From assembly GCF_963576545.1 (NCBI RefSeq), contig NC_083646.1, positions 23,353,989 through 23,417,988 on the forward strand: a DNA stretch of 64,000 nt, given 5' to 3'. Each line of letters starts with the position of its first letter. The first letter of the stretch is position 1. Both the position numbers and the translations under genes were made by a program. Below are positions 1 to 13,100 of the stretch, in pieces. The notes under the pieces were generated by a model, which was given only the letters and a program-made list of their open reading frames with translations, was not told the DNA's origin and did not search any database. The stretch is from Limanda limanda (lineage: Eukaryota > Chordata > Actinopteri > Pleuronectiformes > Pleuronectidae).

Positions 1-19
1 AAATTTGTTTTGTGCTATA

Positions 20-230
20 TTCTCCTTTTACCACATGGGCCACCATAGGTTCCCATCCAGGTTACACCTTGCCTGAAGCACCACATCTGTTTCGGGTTAT
101 TCGGCTGCATTTGCTATGTTCCAAGTGGGCCACTTTAGGCTCACGTCTGTTTTGTTCTGGTCACAACAAGGCCAGAAGTGCTGCATCATCACTGAAGTGG
201 ACCACATCTGTACGCTATGTGTAAAAAAAA
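20..230. repeat. Degenerate GGGCCAC-type dispersed repeat
   Basis: The stretch contains two diverged units built on TGGGCCAC...AGGTTCCCATCCAG and TGGGCCAC...AGGCTCACGTCTG. The same wording recurs at 14222-14330 (GGGCCACGCTTAGGTTCAC), so this is a dispersed, weakly tandem repeat and not a gene. The small open frame across it has no recognisable product. Confidence 0.5.
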
Positions 231-2086
231 ACCTTAAATACATAGTTTCCTTTTTAAAAACAGTTTTTAGGCACTATTATCCGTGGTGAATGATTCCTTA
301 TTTGATGCTGTAGTGAGTATTTGTAGCAGCTGATTGATCTGTGTGTGTAACTCAGTCAAAACAAACAGACTGGTGACAGAGGATAAATTAAAATGAAAAA
401 TAAAATGATAGTGAACTTTTTATGAAATAGACTTCCCCTAGAGGCCAGACACGGGTGGTGAAGATGAGCAATAAAGCAAAGAGTTGGGACGTCAATGAGG
501 GACTTCTGGATGATGCTTGTAGCCGATGGAGTCCAGAATTGAAGTGGTGCAGGGGTGGATCATTCAGTGTCACTGAAGTGAACTGACTGCTGAAGGACAG
601 CTGAGGGGAAACATTTTAAACAGCTCAGTTGATTGACTCAAGACGATTGTTTCAGGCTCTGACTAAGGAGGCATTCACAAGAAGATCGTTTTCCTCACTA
701 ACCCTTCTCTCGCTTCATATGTCTGAGCCCATAAGTGAAGTAATATCACCTTTACGGAAAGATGCCAGTGTGCAGAAAGAATGAAGTGGATGGACACACC
801 GTCACAAACAACAATGTTCAGTCTTTGCTGTGACCACATCAGATTTAGATCATCAGTCTGTACATTGGGTCTGAACCTGTACAGACTGATGCAGGACAAA
901 CGGACTCAGGCTACATACCTTTCTGCCCTTTCAGTTCAACCCCTCCTCACACCTCACGCTGCTGTTTCAAGTAGTCAGACATTTGTCTGAGTGTACACAA
1001 TCATTTACTGCTGCAGAGGTAAGTTCCTCCTTATCGGCATATATGACATCCGCCGAAGTGAGATTGTAGAAAGCTACTCATTAATGTTTTTCCTTCTTGT
1101 TGCCTGATGTTTCCGTCACTAAGAAAACTCAAGACTGTTAATGACGTGCGTTCTTTGAGGTAGCGGAGCAGTCATAAACAGGGCAGATGATTTTTGCTGT
1201 ATCCCAGTTTTTCTTTGTGCTTTTTTGTTATGACTGAAACAATTTAAGATCGGAGGTGAAACGAGACGCATTACATGTTATTAGACATTATTTAAGCTCC
1301 AGTAGGCGATAAGTTGATCAGTTATCCATTCCACAAGTAAAAAGTCTTCAAATGCTGAAAGGTTTGGAGCTTGTGAACCAAGTTTACAACTAGAGTGTAT
1401 TTTATGATCACTATATCAGGTTGGGCACTGTAATGATAATCATACTTTGGTAAGTCCTGATCTTACAGTAAATGATGCACACATTGATTCCTCAATGGTA
1501 GCTTTATTATATCCTCATTGCTTCCAAACCGGTTTACTGTTTTGTTGTAACTGTATTTAGTGCTTTACTGCTCGTGCAATTTCATTTTTATTTGTACTTT
1601 GTAACATTGTAAAAAAAAACTTCTAACGCAACACTGACTGCAGGAAGTGCGTTGTGGTTCAGAAAGCTTCACAAACATCTCAGACAACATTCAAGTGCCT
1701 GTTTTATTTGATGATACTTTACAGGAAGGAACGATTACAAAACCAGTAATGAAGGAGCTGTTTCTGATTTGATCAGAAATTATAAACACAGAAAGTGGTC
1801 ATTATTCTGATTCCCAGATACCAATGAACTATTCATTACTTCTATTCAGTCTATTCTCTAGTGACTCATCTCATCCAGCCTTTCCTGGTGTGCCCCTCGC
1901 AAAATAATTAATTTGACACTTGTTTCACCCAAGTGGTACATTGTGCTGTAAATCCTCTTTTTATTTTTGAATCCATGTATTTGGTAGTAGGCCATATAAT
2001 CTCTGGGGTATTAATTCTTGTTTTTCTGTAAAGGATTTTAGTGTTTTTTCTAACTCTGGTAACACTGTAATGTTTTTCTGGCTCAT
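231..2086. other. Intergenic stretch, no gene recognised
   Basis: AT-rich DNA on both strands. The longest frames are about 70 codons, overlap one another on opposite strands and match no family I know. A poly-A run lies near 1611-1619. I see no convincing exon, RNA gene or terminal inverted repeat. Confidence 0.4.
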
Positions 2087-2093
2087 TTGCCAG

Positions 2094-2254
2094 GACGGGG
2101 ATCAGATTATGAAGAAACAACAAGCTTAAAATACCGGTTCAGATTAGCCCCCAGTGAGCAGGAGGACAAACCTGCAGGTGGAGCTGCCACAGGTCAAACC
2201 AAGGACTTCAATTCATTCAATAAAATACAGTATCCAGATGTCTTGATAAAAAAT
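2094..2254 (+). other. Possible internal exon of an unrecognised gene
   Basis: A pyrimidine-rich stretch ends in TTTGCCAG at 2093. It is followed by 161 bases open in one frame, then AAT|GTAAGA at 2255, a good splice donor. The frame encodes a hydrophilic segment containing SDYEETTSLKYRF and APSEQEDKPAGG. The composition looks coding rather than random, but I recognise no family, see no neighbouring exons on this strand, and downstream there is only a short CATCCA repeat. It could be an exon of a gene extending left of the window, or chance. Confidence 0.2.
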
Positions 2255-2404
2255 GTAAGATCTTTCGTGAAGCCTGTAAGGCTGTGCAGGAGCAGCATCA
2301 TCCACATCCACATCCACATCCATCATGCATTTTGCTTCTTCAGTTCTAACTGACCAGTGGGAATTTTCAGGTATTTAACCTGTGGGTCTGTACCTGTGTT
2401 TGGA

Positions 2405-2800
2405 GTTCTTACATTAAACAGGCAGGTTGTTGAACCCCCCCATCGGTTAGTGGGTCTTTGGGCTCCTCTATAGTAAAGAGAGTGTGTAAAGTGTGTCGTA
2501 CACCCACCCTGTTATGGTTTAAGCCTGCACCTCCTCTGTTAAGTGATGTTTTTTCCAGGTTGACAAAGATGGCCTCTTTCAAAACACCTCTCTTCTCTGG
2601 CCATAATACCCACGTAGCCATCCTCAAAAGAATGTCCCTCGTCCATGAGTGGGTGAACTGCTGAGTTCTGGCCTGAGGAACTGACTCTCCTGTGCTGTGC
2701 CCTCTGTTTGTGTAGTGGTGGTTTGGAAACAACAGGAGCCATTAATAACACAGTCAAATGGAACACCAACACAGACCCTAATATCAAAAAGGCCAATCGA
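2405..2800 (-). mobile_element. Broken retroelement ORF fragment (Penelope/GIY-YIG-like tail)
   Basis: Read on the minus strand, two overlapping frames give pieces in the expected order: GHSFEDGYVGIMAREERCFE, then RGVLKEAIFVNLEKTSLNRG. This wording (AREER-FERG-KEAI-V--E--SLNRGG) is familiar to me from the C-terminal part of fish retroelement proteins with a GIY-YIG-type endonuclease. The two pieces lie in different frames, so a frameshift separates them, and nothing upstream is preserved. The family name is an inference from memory. Confidence 0.4.
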
Positions 2801-2894
2801 AGACTCTATTTCTTAAGAGAATAACCTCCTCCTTCTCACCTTCTCCACAATCTGGTTTGACGGCCTCTACGTCGATGTCTCCAGGATGAAACAC

Positions 2895-3065
2895 ATCGTC
2901 ACGATTTACGTTTTAGAATTGATTTTAAGATTATTTTATTACTTATAAGGCACTTCATGGTCTGACTCCTCATTGTGTCGTTGATCAGTTATCCCCATAC
3001 AACCCTGCTTGCACCTTGAGATCCTCCGACGGTAACAATTTAACAGTTCCAGACTCTCAGATAAA
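2895..3065 (+). mobile_element. LINE 3'-region fragment (reverse transcriptase C-terminal tail)
   Basis: The plus strand carries, with small shifts, a phrase like RIDFKI-LL-Y-ALHGLTP--ID-LSPYNPACTLRSSD. This is typical of the C-terminal region of L2/Rex1-type non-LTR retrotransposon polyproteins in fish. It is only about 55 codons long, frameshifted and has no complete domain. A run of C residues follows at 3164-3174. Confidence 0.45.
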
Positions 3066-4412
3066 GTGAGGGTTAAACTGTAGCTTAACATCATCTTCTT
3101 GCTCTCAACTGGATATGTAGGTGTATGTTCTGATGATGGTACACAAAGGCTATTGGTTGAAACCCCCCCCCCCCTTATGAAACCACCTTTAGCATGTGAC
3201 CAAAGTTCCACACTTCAATCCTGTGATAACAACTAAACCTTGATGCACACACAGACAGGTCGACTTATAAATTAGCCCCCATCCAATAATAATCCCTATG
3301 ATATAGATGGATAATGACATAAAATACTATTGATTACTGGTTATGTTCATGTTGACAATTGAATGATAGGGTTTTGACTCGTAAATAATAATGGCAGGAT
3401 AAAAGCAAAAGTCACATATTTATTGAGTATTCAAGAGATAGTTTGAAGACTTATCTACAATATGTACACAGTGTACATGTTTGAGGGTGTACAAAGCAAA
3501 TATTTCAGTATTTTGTTTATATCTGGCACAGAAGTTCCTCTGCTGGTTAATACAAGTGCTCAGCTTTACTCTTTTGGAGAGGATATGAAAGCAGATATCA
3601 GTCCTTTATAGATAGATTACAGATATAAAACTACTTATCCAAAATATTTAACATAGTAAAACAGGTCATTTGTACAGAGTTCTTACAAGGAGAAAACGTA
3701 AATGTGCTTACTATATAGACAGCCAATACAAGCAAGGTCCTGCTAATCATTAAGTCCAGCATACATTCTAAAGACAAGTGAAAACATTCAGTCAGTGTGG
3801 TGTGAACTGAGCTTCTCCTTCTCTCATCTTCTCTTCAAAACCCCTCTGAAATAATCTCGCTGGACTAAAATCCCATTGTGGGGTTTTATATTTTAACAAA
3901 AACGTGTTTGGCTTGATCCCACTGATAAGAGACATTAATATTTGAGGTTAGCTGTTAAACATGATTTAAAACATCAAATAACTACCGTACACAAATCCTA
4001 GATATCACAAAGGAACAAGATACTTATCTACATACAATCATCCGTCATATTAACACCATTTAGGAAACTAGTGTCATATGATACAGCAACATTTGCCATA
4101 AAAGTTGAATAATCAAACAAACTCTATCTACACTAATAAACATATTCCACTATAACGCTGTGGACTAGCTGAGTTTGAGGGAGGAATTCTTCCTTCTCTG
4201 TGGAATGTGATGAGCTGGAATCTCTTCCAGTGTTGAAAACTGACCGGAACAGTCTGACTTTAATACTGGAAGAAGTTATACAATCAAATATTGTCACTTG
4301 ACAGAAGAATTCATGTGAATGTGACTCATACTGCACTTTGAGCGGCTGTTAAGTGCTATATAAATACAGCTCATTTACCAGATACCCAGTTTTCTTTATC
4401 TTAAGGAGCAGA
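3066..4412. other. Intergenic, no gene recognised
   Basis: AT-rich sequence without a supportable frame. It lies downstream of the slc6a20 stop codon, so part of it could be an extended 3' untranslated region. A repeat tail at 4325-4382 is listed separately. Confidence 0.35.
4325..4382 (+). repeat. Dispersed repeat tail (AAGTGCTATATAAATACAG...CATTTACC)
   Basis: The phrase AAGTGCTATATAAATAC followed by CATTTACC recurs at 38085-38118 as AAAGTGTTATATAAATAC...CATTTACC. Two independent copies in one window show it is an interspersed repeat end, not a promoter, despite the TATATAAAT core. Confidence 0.45.
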
Positions 4413-4441
4413 TTTATTTGATGCCTTCAACTGGGTTTATT
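4413..4441 (-). terminator. Candidate poly(A) signals of slc6a20
   Basis: TTTATT occurs at 4413-4418 and 4436-4441, which is AATAAA on the minus strand, about 240-265 bases beyond the slc6a20 stop codon. They are the nearest such signals downstream, but AT-rich DNA yields this hexamer often. Confidence 0.3.
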
Positions 4442-4677
4442 GCCCATGCCTCCAGTTGATCTGTTTCCATTTCCAAGGGGTATTTGTACCGTCCATACTT
4501 AAAGAAGTCCTCTGACAGGGAGAGAGGAGATCAAAAATGCTCTCAGCAATGCAAACTGTGGTGAAAGTCGAGAAATAAAGGAAAGAAAACACAAATGAGC
4601 ACTGATTGTGTGCCACTGTCCGTTCATGTGTGAGCAGATCGATGGTGTTCTGCTGCTGTGTTGAGATGGTGTGGCCC

Positions 4678-7600
4678 CTAATCACACACTGTGCTTACAG
4701 TCCGCTCCCTCGGATGGTGTCCATGTTTCCTCTTCCTGCAGTAGACGTAGAGAGCTGTGAGGGGAACACAGCTCACTGACGACAGCAGCAGCAGTCCGAT
4801 GAAGACTTGACCAAAGACCGGATACTCTGTTACCTCAGACTTACCCTGATGAAACCACAGGAACAGTTAACAGCCTTCACATGTAAATCTGTCATCAGTC
4901 TATAGCTGGCACTAAGATGCATCTGTGTTAAACCCTGTTATCACAAATGCAGATGCAGGGCAATTTTCATGGCTTTTGAATATTGGATTCTTTTGCTATC
5001 TCAATATATCAGACTGACATCATGAATCACAAACTGGCCAGTGATGGATGCTGATCCATCCAATCCCTTCCTATTTGGCAATTTGTTTTCACAGTAGAGG
5101 AATGTTTTAATTGTTGCTGCAATGCTTTACATTGAGCTGAATTACAAAGCTTTTACTTTGAAAAGTTGTGAACTTGGCTCCTTTGATTGTGTTGATTTCT
5201 TATCATCAGAGCACTGATATAGCTGACACGTATGTCAGTTTTATTTTATGAAAAACATTGACGATAACATTTTCAATGTGGATAAATCAGGTAATAAACG
5301 CAACGTTTATGATCTTAATTGTGCACCTTAGACTGTTTATAAAAAGCTTTGCGTACAATGTCCAACACACAAACAGAAAGAAATGACAGTGTATTGTAGT
5401 AACTGTTTACGGAGGACTCATTAATGACACAGAATGATAGTAGCTCCGGAACAACACTACAGGTCAAACGGGCAGTTTTAGAACGAGTACTGTCCCTGTC
5501 AGAAATAACATGAGATGATCCCTGGACGGTGTTACAACCCTGAGGTAACAACGTAGGTCAGCTGTCGTTTTGTTAAAAACCTCTTTATAACCAACCTAGA
5601 GCTTAGATATCCTAATCCACTATATTGAAGCTTCCTAAAGTATTAGAAAGCAGTCCAGGCCAGCAATATCATTATTACCGATGGTGAGTGCACACAACCT
5701 TATATAACCTGGAGGGGATCTTGTGTTGTGTAACAGCAAGTCTGACCTAATGCTCTTTGCACTTTTCAACATTTTATGTCTCTGGAAATTCCCATAACAG
5801 AGCTTTTTGTCTGAGTATTAAGAAAAGTTTCGTTTGAGCACAGCCTCTCTAAGTCCCTTTCAGCTGACTCCAAACAAGCAGGTCTCAGTTGTCAGTAAAC
5901 AGCAGCACCTTTACTGTTGGTTCTCATGTAGCCTACAATGATTTTGATCATTTAATTGACTTGACATTGGTCGATTGGTTGTTGTCACATGATAAAAGTT
6001 TAAAAAACAACAGTAGAATGACAGCAAACATTTGACGAAAACAAATAATCATCTCATTGCCACTAAATAGATTTGGCGTGTTCCTGGACATTTTTCTTCA
6101 TCCAACTTCTGGGCTGTGTCGTCTTTCTTTACATTCACACATGTTCCTGTTAAGGATATGATGTGGAACAATTCATATTTCTGTGTGATACTAGTAATGT
6201 TCAGGTTTTTTGGACCATCACTTGCCATTTCTGTTCCGAACTCCAGCTAATTTCAGTATACCCAACCAGATGCAGTTGAAACAAACAGCAGTTCTCTGGT
6301 CTCATTGTCACTTACTATTATTTTGGACTTAATACATTTTCGTTCTAACTTCACCTTGTCTCTGTGTATTATTACAGGCTAATCTTTCCATTGAAGTAAC
6401 CTGGATATATGTACAAAAGAAGCCTTAGCTTACCAGCTCTTTGTTCCACGCTTGGTAAGTAGGTGTCCCTCCCTGGATATAGCTGACGATGTAGAAGATG
6501 AATATTGTAATAAGGAGAAGGGGACTGACGAATTTCCACATGATTCTCCAGTACAAGTTTGGGCGATGACCAAGCATATCCTCTACGTCTTTTTCAAACC
6601 TAAAATGAGAAGAGGCTGTATTCAAATCTGGCAAAATTTATAAGAGCATTGGTGATTACTTTATACACAAGCAGATAGCACAAGCCACTATCTGAGCTAA
6701 AACTTAAGCTGAACTGAAGGCAACAAATATGGATATTACTGTACTACACACAAATGCACAAACCTTTTACTTCCATAGATGTAACTGATGGTGATGACCT
6801 CAAAGAGGACAACGAACAGCAGCGAGAAAGTGGCTCCGTAATCATTGAACATGGTAAACCAATAACTCCCTGATGTGGTAGTGAAGCCCAGGCCGAGCAG
6901 GAAACAGAATAAACACACTAAACCTGCGAGCAGAACACAACAATTCAGTCACTGTTAACTATTGAATTACAATTAGTAAGCTTAAACATTCACATAGCAA
7001 CACATGGATTACTATAATGCAGTAAGGACTTAACTACATCTTCTAATTGGTCACAATAATACATACATTTGTCTGTTATACTTATGGGAAAGTCTCATAC
7101 CTCTATAAATAAATTAAAACAGACACCTGCTCTCTATGCCCTGAAGAAAGAAACCAGATTTCACTCTGACTTGGGTGTGACGGCAAAAACAGCATTTCCT
7201 AAAATGCCCGAGCCAGACTGGTTACTTTAAGGGTAGTGCAGAGTCTCAGCATGTTTTTTCTCTCTTGTTAATGCGCCACATACAATATCAACCTGGATCT
7301 TACCGTTAAACACCTCGTTGCTCAAGCAGGACGTGGCCTTGAAATCTCGTAGCGGGGTGATGATGGCAGTGATGTTGCCCAGCATGCTGCCCATTCCCAA
7401 CAGCAGGAGCATGAAGAAATACAGCACAGACCACAGCTGAGGCAAAGGCATGTTTTTAATAGCTTCGCTGTACACGATGAAGGCCAGACCTGGCCCCTCT
7501 ACTGCCTGAAACAGACGAAAGAGACAATTGATGACTGGAATGGAAGCTGACCCATTTGACCATGGCCTCTTGAACACCCCTGAGAGAACAGACGTGAATT

Positions 7601-10073
7601 TGCTGCATTCATATGACTATTGCTTCTCCAAAGAACATTAATCAGAATGTATTAGTTCAAATTGTTCCGTAACTTTTTGCCTTGTGTGAATAGAAAACGA
7701 GGACAGATCAGTCCGCACCTCTTGCTTTATGCTCCTCGGTCTGCTGATGGTTTGATGTCTATAACTTTATATGGGCTTATACAAGATAACAGCTCAAAGA
7801 TGTGTGATAAGCAAGTGCGTGCAGAGGGAAAATTGTTTCCTACAGTATGTGTCAGGCTACTGTTTCCATTGATGATGTTTTGTAGACGTGTTCACACACT
7901 AGGTAAAATCAGCAGCACTTTATCTAAAGCTTGATTGGAAGGTTTCCAAATGGATCTGCTGGCATCACAAAAATGGCCAAATATTGTTGTCTGCCCCCGT
8001 TTAACTGACCAGTAGCAGTCAGGTCAAACATTAGTCACAAATTAATTTGATTTATTTTTTTACATATCTAATATCCCATCATCTTTAAGACCTGCTTCCA
8101 ATCACTTTTACCTGCCTCTGTTTCTTTTCTGTTGTACAACATTGTATATACTACTTCACTGTTTTCGTCATTCCCTTACTAGATTGTCTGTTCATCCTCT
8201 TTGAGTTAGAAAATGTTTTGCCTCTTTGTTGTGAGATTTGATATTTGTCTACACCCTATTTCCCTCTGTTACTGTTTGCTTGAATTGGACTGATTATTTG
8301 TGTTAAACTACATAGATGTTCATTGAAGACTTTTGTGTTTTTGGTGATTCCAAAGACGATATTTCCCATTCTTTAAAAAGTTAAACAATAAAATAAAAAT
8401 AAAAATATTTATAAAGTGCTTTAGATATTTATATAAGAAGAGTGTAATTAAGAGGAACATACACCGTCTAGTTCCTTCTCCAGGTCACACGTTTCCAGTT
8501 TGCCGGAGATCTCAGCAAACTCCTGCGGGTATGTTGCATTCAGCTTCTCAATCCACTCAAAGACAGTGTCCATGGAGATGGTGTCCTCTGCTAGATCGAA
8601 GGTATTCAGCATCAGCAAGCGTGTCCTAGAAAAGCAAAGAAACAGACTCTTACATGAACAGTACTCTGACTAAATGTAATGCATGAATTGTGCTTAACTC
8701 CTACCAAAGCCACTCTTTGCAGCTGCCCTGGAGGGCCGTCTATTACCCATACCTATCCAGATTATAAACACACCCATACACACAACCATATATATAAAAT
8801 ATATACAAGGCTATAGATGCCATTGAGGTTGTCTCTATATATATATATATAAAACACACACACACCTCTCCAGACAGCTCTCATAGTTGAATGTGGCCTT
8901 AAACCCATAGATGGCAAAGGTGACAATGCTGGCAAAGACGGACGTTCCACTGTTGATGAGGGAAACCATGATGGCCTGGCGCTCAAAGTTGTTGTTGTAT
9001 TCGTTGTAGCTGGCGAAAGCTATGAGTGACCCAAAACCCAAACCCAGAGAAAAAAAGATCTGAGTGGCCGCATTGATCCACGTGGTAGGGTTGGCAAGTT
9101 GTTCCATCTAAAAGCAGATGCACATCATGTATGGACACAGGCACACACACAGATATATTCAAGCACATTGTAGCATACATACATTTGCCAATTCATAACA
9201 CATTTATTTGATAGTTCTGCAGAGGGTTCTAATGTGAATCTAATGTGACACCTTCAAGCTGATTATTCATGAGATGTGTGGGTCCATACTCCGTTATGTT
9301 CGAGATAGAAACTACACTCAGTGGTTTATATGACCTATAACACCATATTTATAAATATCATTTATTGGCCCTTCCTATAATGGGGTGATAAACTCCTTAA
9401 CATCATGTCAACAGTATGCACAGACACCTCATGCAACCTAAGAATAAGCATGGTCTTGTTTTTGTTGCTGTCAAATCTGCAACGAAAACTTACCTTGGGT
9501 GTGAACATGTATTTGACACCATTTACGGCACCGTGCAGAGTGAAGCCCCAGATCAGGTAGATAAGAAGGACCACATATGGAAATGTGGCTGTGAAGTACA
9601 CCACCTGAGGATGGAGCCAAATGTTAACATTCAAATTCAGGAGTGAACGGGTGTAGCACCGTGGTGGCATGTTTTGACTTATGTTAAAGTTTTGATAATT
9701 GTCATAATATAAGGTTGCATCAATCGACATTTGAAATCGAGGTCTTCATAGTGGCTTTGTGGTAAAATTCTTCAAACTGGTAACATGAACATGCCTTATT
9801 CTCCATTGTCTTAATCAATCAAAAATAGCGTTGCTATCATAAAATGTCATAAGAACTATTAGCAACAACAACAAACAAGTTTGTATTCAATAATAATGTA
9901 GAAATACAAATGTAGAAGAAGTACTATTCTGAAGGAATATTGATAATCATTTATGACTTTGTTGCCAGTGTTTCTCATCATATTCACAGTCCTTGATTTT
10001 TCAAGTGTTACTACTTTAATGTCATCAGTCATGACTGGCAAACTAAAGTCGACATTGTACAATGAGGCATATC

Positions 10074-10133
<60 letters not shown>

Positions 10134-13100
10134 CACCTCTGAGTTCTCTTACCTTTCCAGTTGACTTTATTCCTCGGATTATAAACAGGTAAGAAATCGT
10201 CCAAGCAAGCAGAAGTAACAATGCCTGGCTTGTTCGAATGCCTCCATTCACTTCAATAGAAGAAGAAATATCCAGTGTTTCCCTGTAGAAGAAGTACTGG
10301 GTGGGTGTGGCCTTCTCACACTCCTCTACGTATCCTGTTCCATTGGCATTGATGGGACAGTCTGCCCAGGGCAGGACTGACTGGGTTAGATATGAACACA
10401 GAAGAGTTTTACAAACCAATGTCGACCCCCACATGTTGTAAACATTGAAAAGTTGTTAGTTAAATAGCAGCTCACTTGGAATGAATTAAAGAGGTACCAG
10501 AAACTCCAGGCATTGATGATGTTGTAATAGAGACACAGATACGTGGAGGTCACAACACTAGCGAGACCTAAAAAGAAAACAAATTATTATACTGTTGTTA
10601 TATGACATTTTTTGTGCCATTTTACACATTCTATGTCCACCTCTCAACCCGTAATGCTTCGAAGTCAGTTTGCTCTTGTAGGTTGAAGCGCTATGACAGA
10701 GGCTACATCCTTTTCAGATAGAAAATGCATCATTTTCGCTACTTTCACGCCTCCCGTCCACAGGACTCCAGAGCATGTAAAACCTAGAAGTTTGAAAATG
10801 CTGCTAATCCCATTTTAGTTGGAAAACTCTGGGGCTGTTGACTTTGGTCAAATGGAGACGTCTGGGAAGGATGAAGCAGTCCCTCACATTTGCTTCCTTA
10901 CCCTGGGGGTCAATCTAAGGGCAACTATCCATATTGAGCTAAAAACACTAGCCTACCCTTTACCACAGGTGTGATCCATCCAATAGGATTAGAAATAGTC
11001 ATGTGTAATGCAGCTTTAACTGACTTTAACTAGAATTAGAATTTCTGGATTTACATGTGTTATATTGTTCAACGTGAAAATTAGTCCATTATTAAAGGAA
11101 TGAGGGCTCAACAGGCTGCAGCAGTGGCAGCAGGTCGATGAGAGGAAGATCTCTGTTCATTTTTCACTCAGTTCCGGAATCTTTACCCTCCAACTGCCAC
11201 TTCAATCAGTACTTACCGATTCCTCCCAAATAAGGGTTGATTGCAGTCCACGCCCCGATGCTTCCCAGACGCATCTTCTGACCGATGGCGAGCTCTAAGC
11301 AGAATAAGGGCACGCCCTCCAGAACCAGCATGATAAGATATGGAATCAGGAACCCCCCTGGAGATGGACAGATATGCCGCTTCAGTCGAAATAAGGTAAT
11401 TACACAGCCTATCTACACATTTTTATCATAATCACATGATTCAAATGTTGTGAAGCAACATCATAAAGTGTTTCAATTGAATTAAGATATTGCATTAATG
11501 ATTGTAAATGTATAGTTAAACAGTAAATTCATGACATCTGGGAATTGGAAGAGAAAGATGGAGGAGAAAGTAAAAACGGTTTAGGCTGTGCATCAGTTCA
11601 CTGTTCACCATGTTCACAGAGCTCTATTATATTCAAGATACTGCATCTGAAGTTAGTTATGTTTTACCAGTTGAAGCCAAACTAGCTAGCAGACGACCAT
11701 GTTACATGTTACTTGTACACGTTACCTGTTATATTCTTTATGTTTCATGTTTTACATGTTACTTATTACTGGTTAAATTTTAGGGGTCAAGCTAGTTCAC
11801 ACAACTAATTATCAGCCCGATTGCAAGTCGTTGACGAATTTTGCAAGAAGCCGACGAAAGCCCTCGATCAATTGCTGTGTGCAGTCTTAGAAGATCGAGT
11901 TAGTGAGGCTGACCAACCCTTCATAGACACGTTACAGACATGTCCCAGACATGTTGCTGACATGCTGCAGACCCCCATCAGGTGGATCAGCAATCATTCA
12001 GATCACTTGTCTAAAATGTACTACAATCTCCAGGGGAGAGCTGAAACTCCCTGACTCATGAAACCTCTAATCAACCTGCAGACAAGACAGGAGCGCCCAT
12101 ACAACCAGGGTCAAAAGTGCACTGGTGCTCTGGTAGAATCCCCAGTTAGTGTTGTGGTGCCTGAAGCCAAACTATAATTGTATTATTACATGCTGCATAT
12201 TGTATAATATTGCAGTGAACAAATTGCCTGATCCCAAACCAGCACATAAGTGAATATGTTGCACATATATATTTTATCCATATCATTGATGGAGACTTTA
12301 CCTTGACCTCCTCCAAGTGCAGTCATTCCATTTTAAAGCTATTTTCACAACAAACTATTGTTACTTTACTTCAGTGAGAGTGCGACCAACATTTGACACA
12401 GCATCAACAGCACTGCTTTAGTCAGTCTCTTAATTCCACTTCTGATGCTGTTAAAAATGATAGTCTCCCCTGGCAGGGTCTCTGAAAGCAGGATTTCAAT
12501 CATCAGCTCATTTTTCTCTTTTACTCTTGAAGCCGTTTGGATGAATGAACACTTCTGTCACATGGGGCAGGAAGTATGACCTTATATGGTATTGTTTGGG
12601 TGCTGATTATGCTAATTTGCTATCCTCCTGCAATTTGTTCCACTATGTACAGGTGGCATTTTCTCAGATTATTTACACCCTTATCTGAAGTTTGAGCCGC
12701 TGGCTGAATCTGACGTGGCATGTGTGCAAACTCAACATAGCAACAAATGATACAAAAGATTAAGGAAATATTAAACTATTCTTGCATAAGGCTCAGTGTT
12801 TTCTTTATAGGAAACATAACAAGTCCAGCACTGAATTTCACAAAGATAATTCAGATGTCTTTCAAAAGTCCACACAAGTGAAATCCAAAACCAAATCAGA
12901 CTAAAGAGAGAATGTCAAGAAGTCCTTTAGAGGAGCAAATCATGACTTTAACACCCTTTCACACCTGTTTTGTAAAAGTTAAACACTGTTATTATTAGTG
13001 TAAAAAAATATATATAATATATAATACAATTATAATGAATGTTTTAAAGGTACACTATTGTTTTCCACCAAGATCCTTTTAATTTGTCTCTTAGCCTCTA

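Noticed and set aside
4340..4360. TATATAAAT as a promoter
   Set aside because: The same phrase is part of a dispersed repeat tail also found at 38085.
11821..12054. A 77-codon frame in slc6a20 intron 1
   Set aside because: No ATG start, no known domain, and it lies on the strand opposite to the gene.
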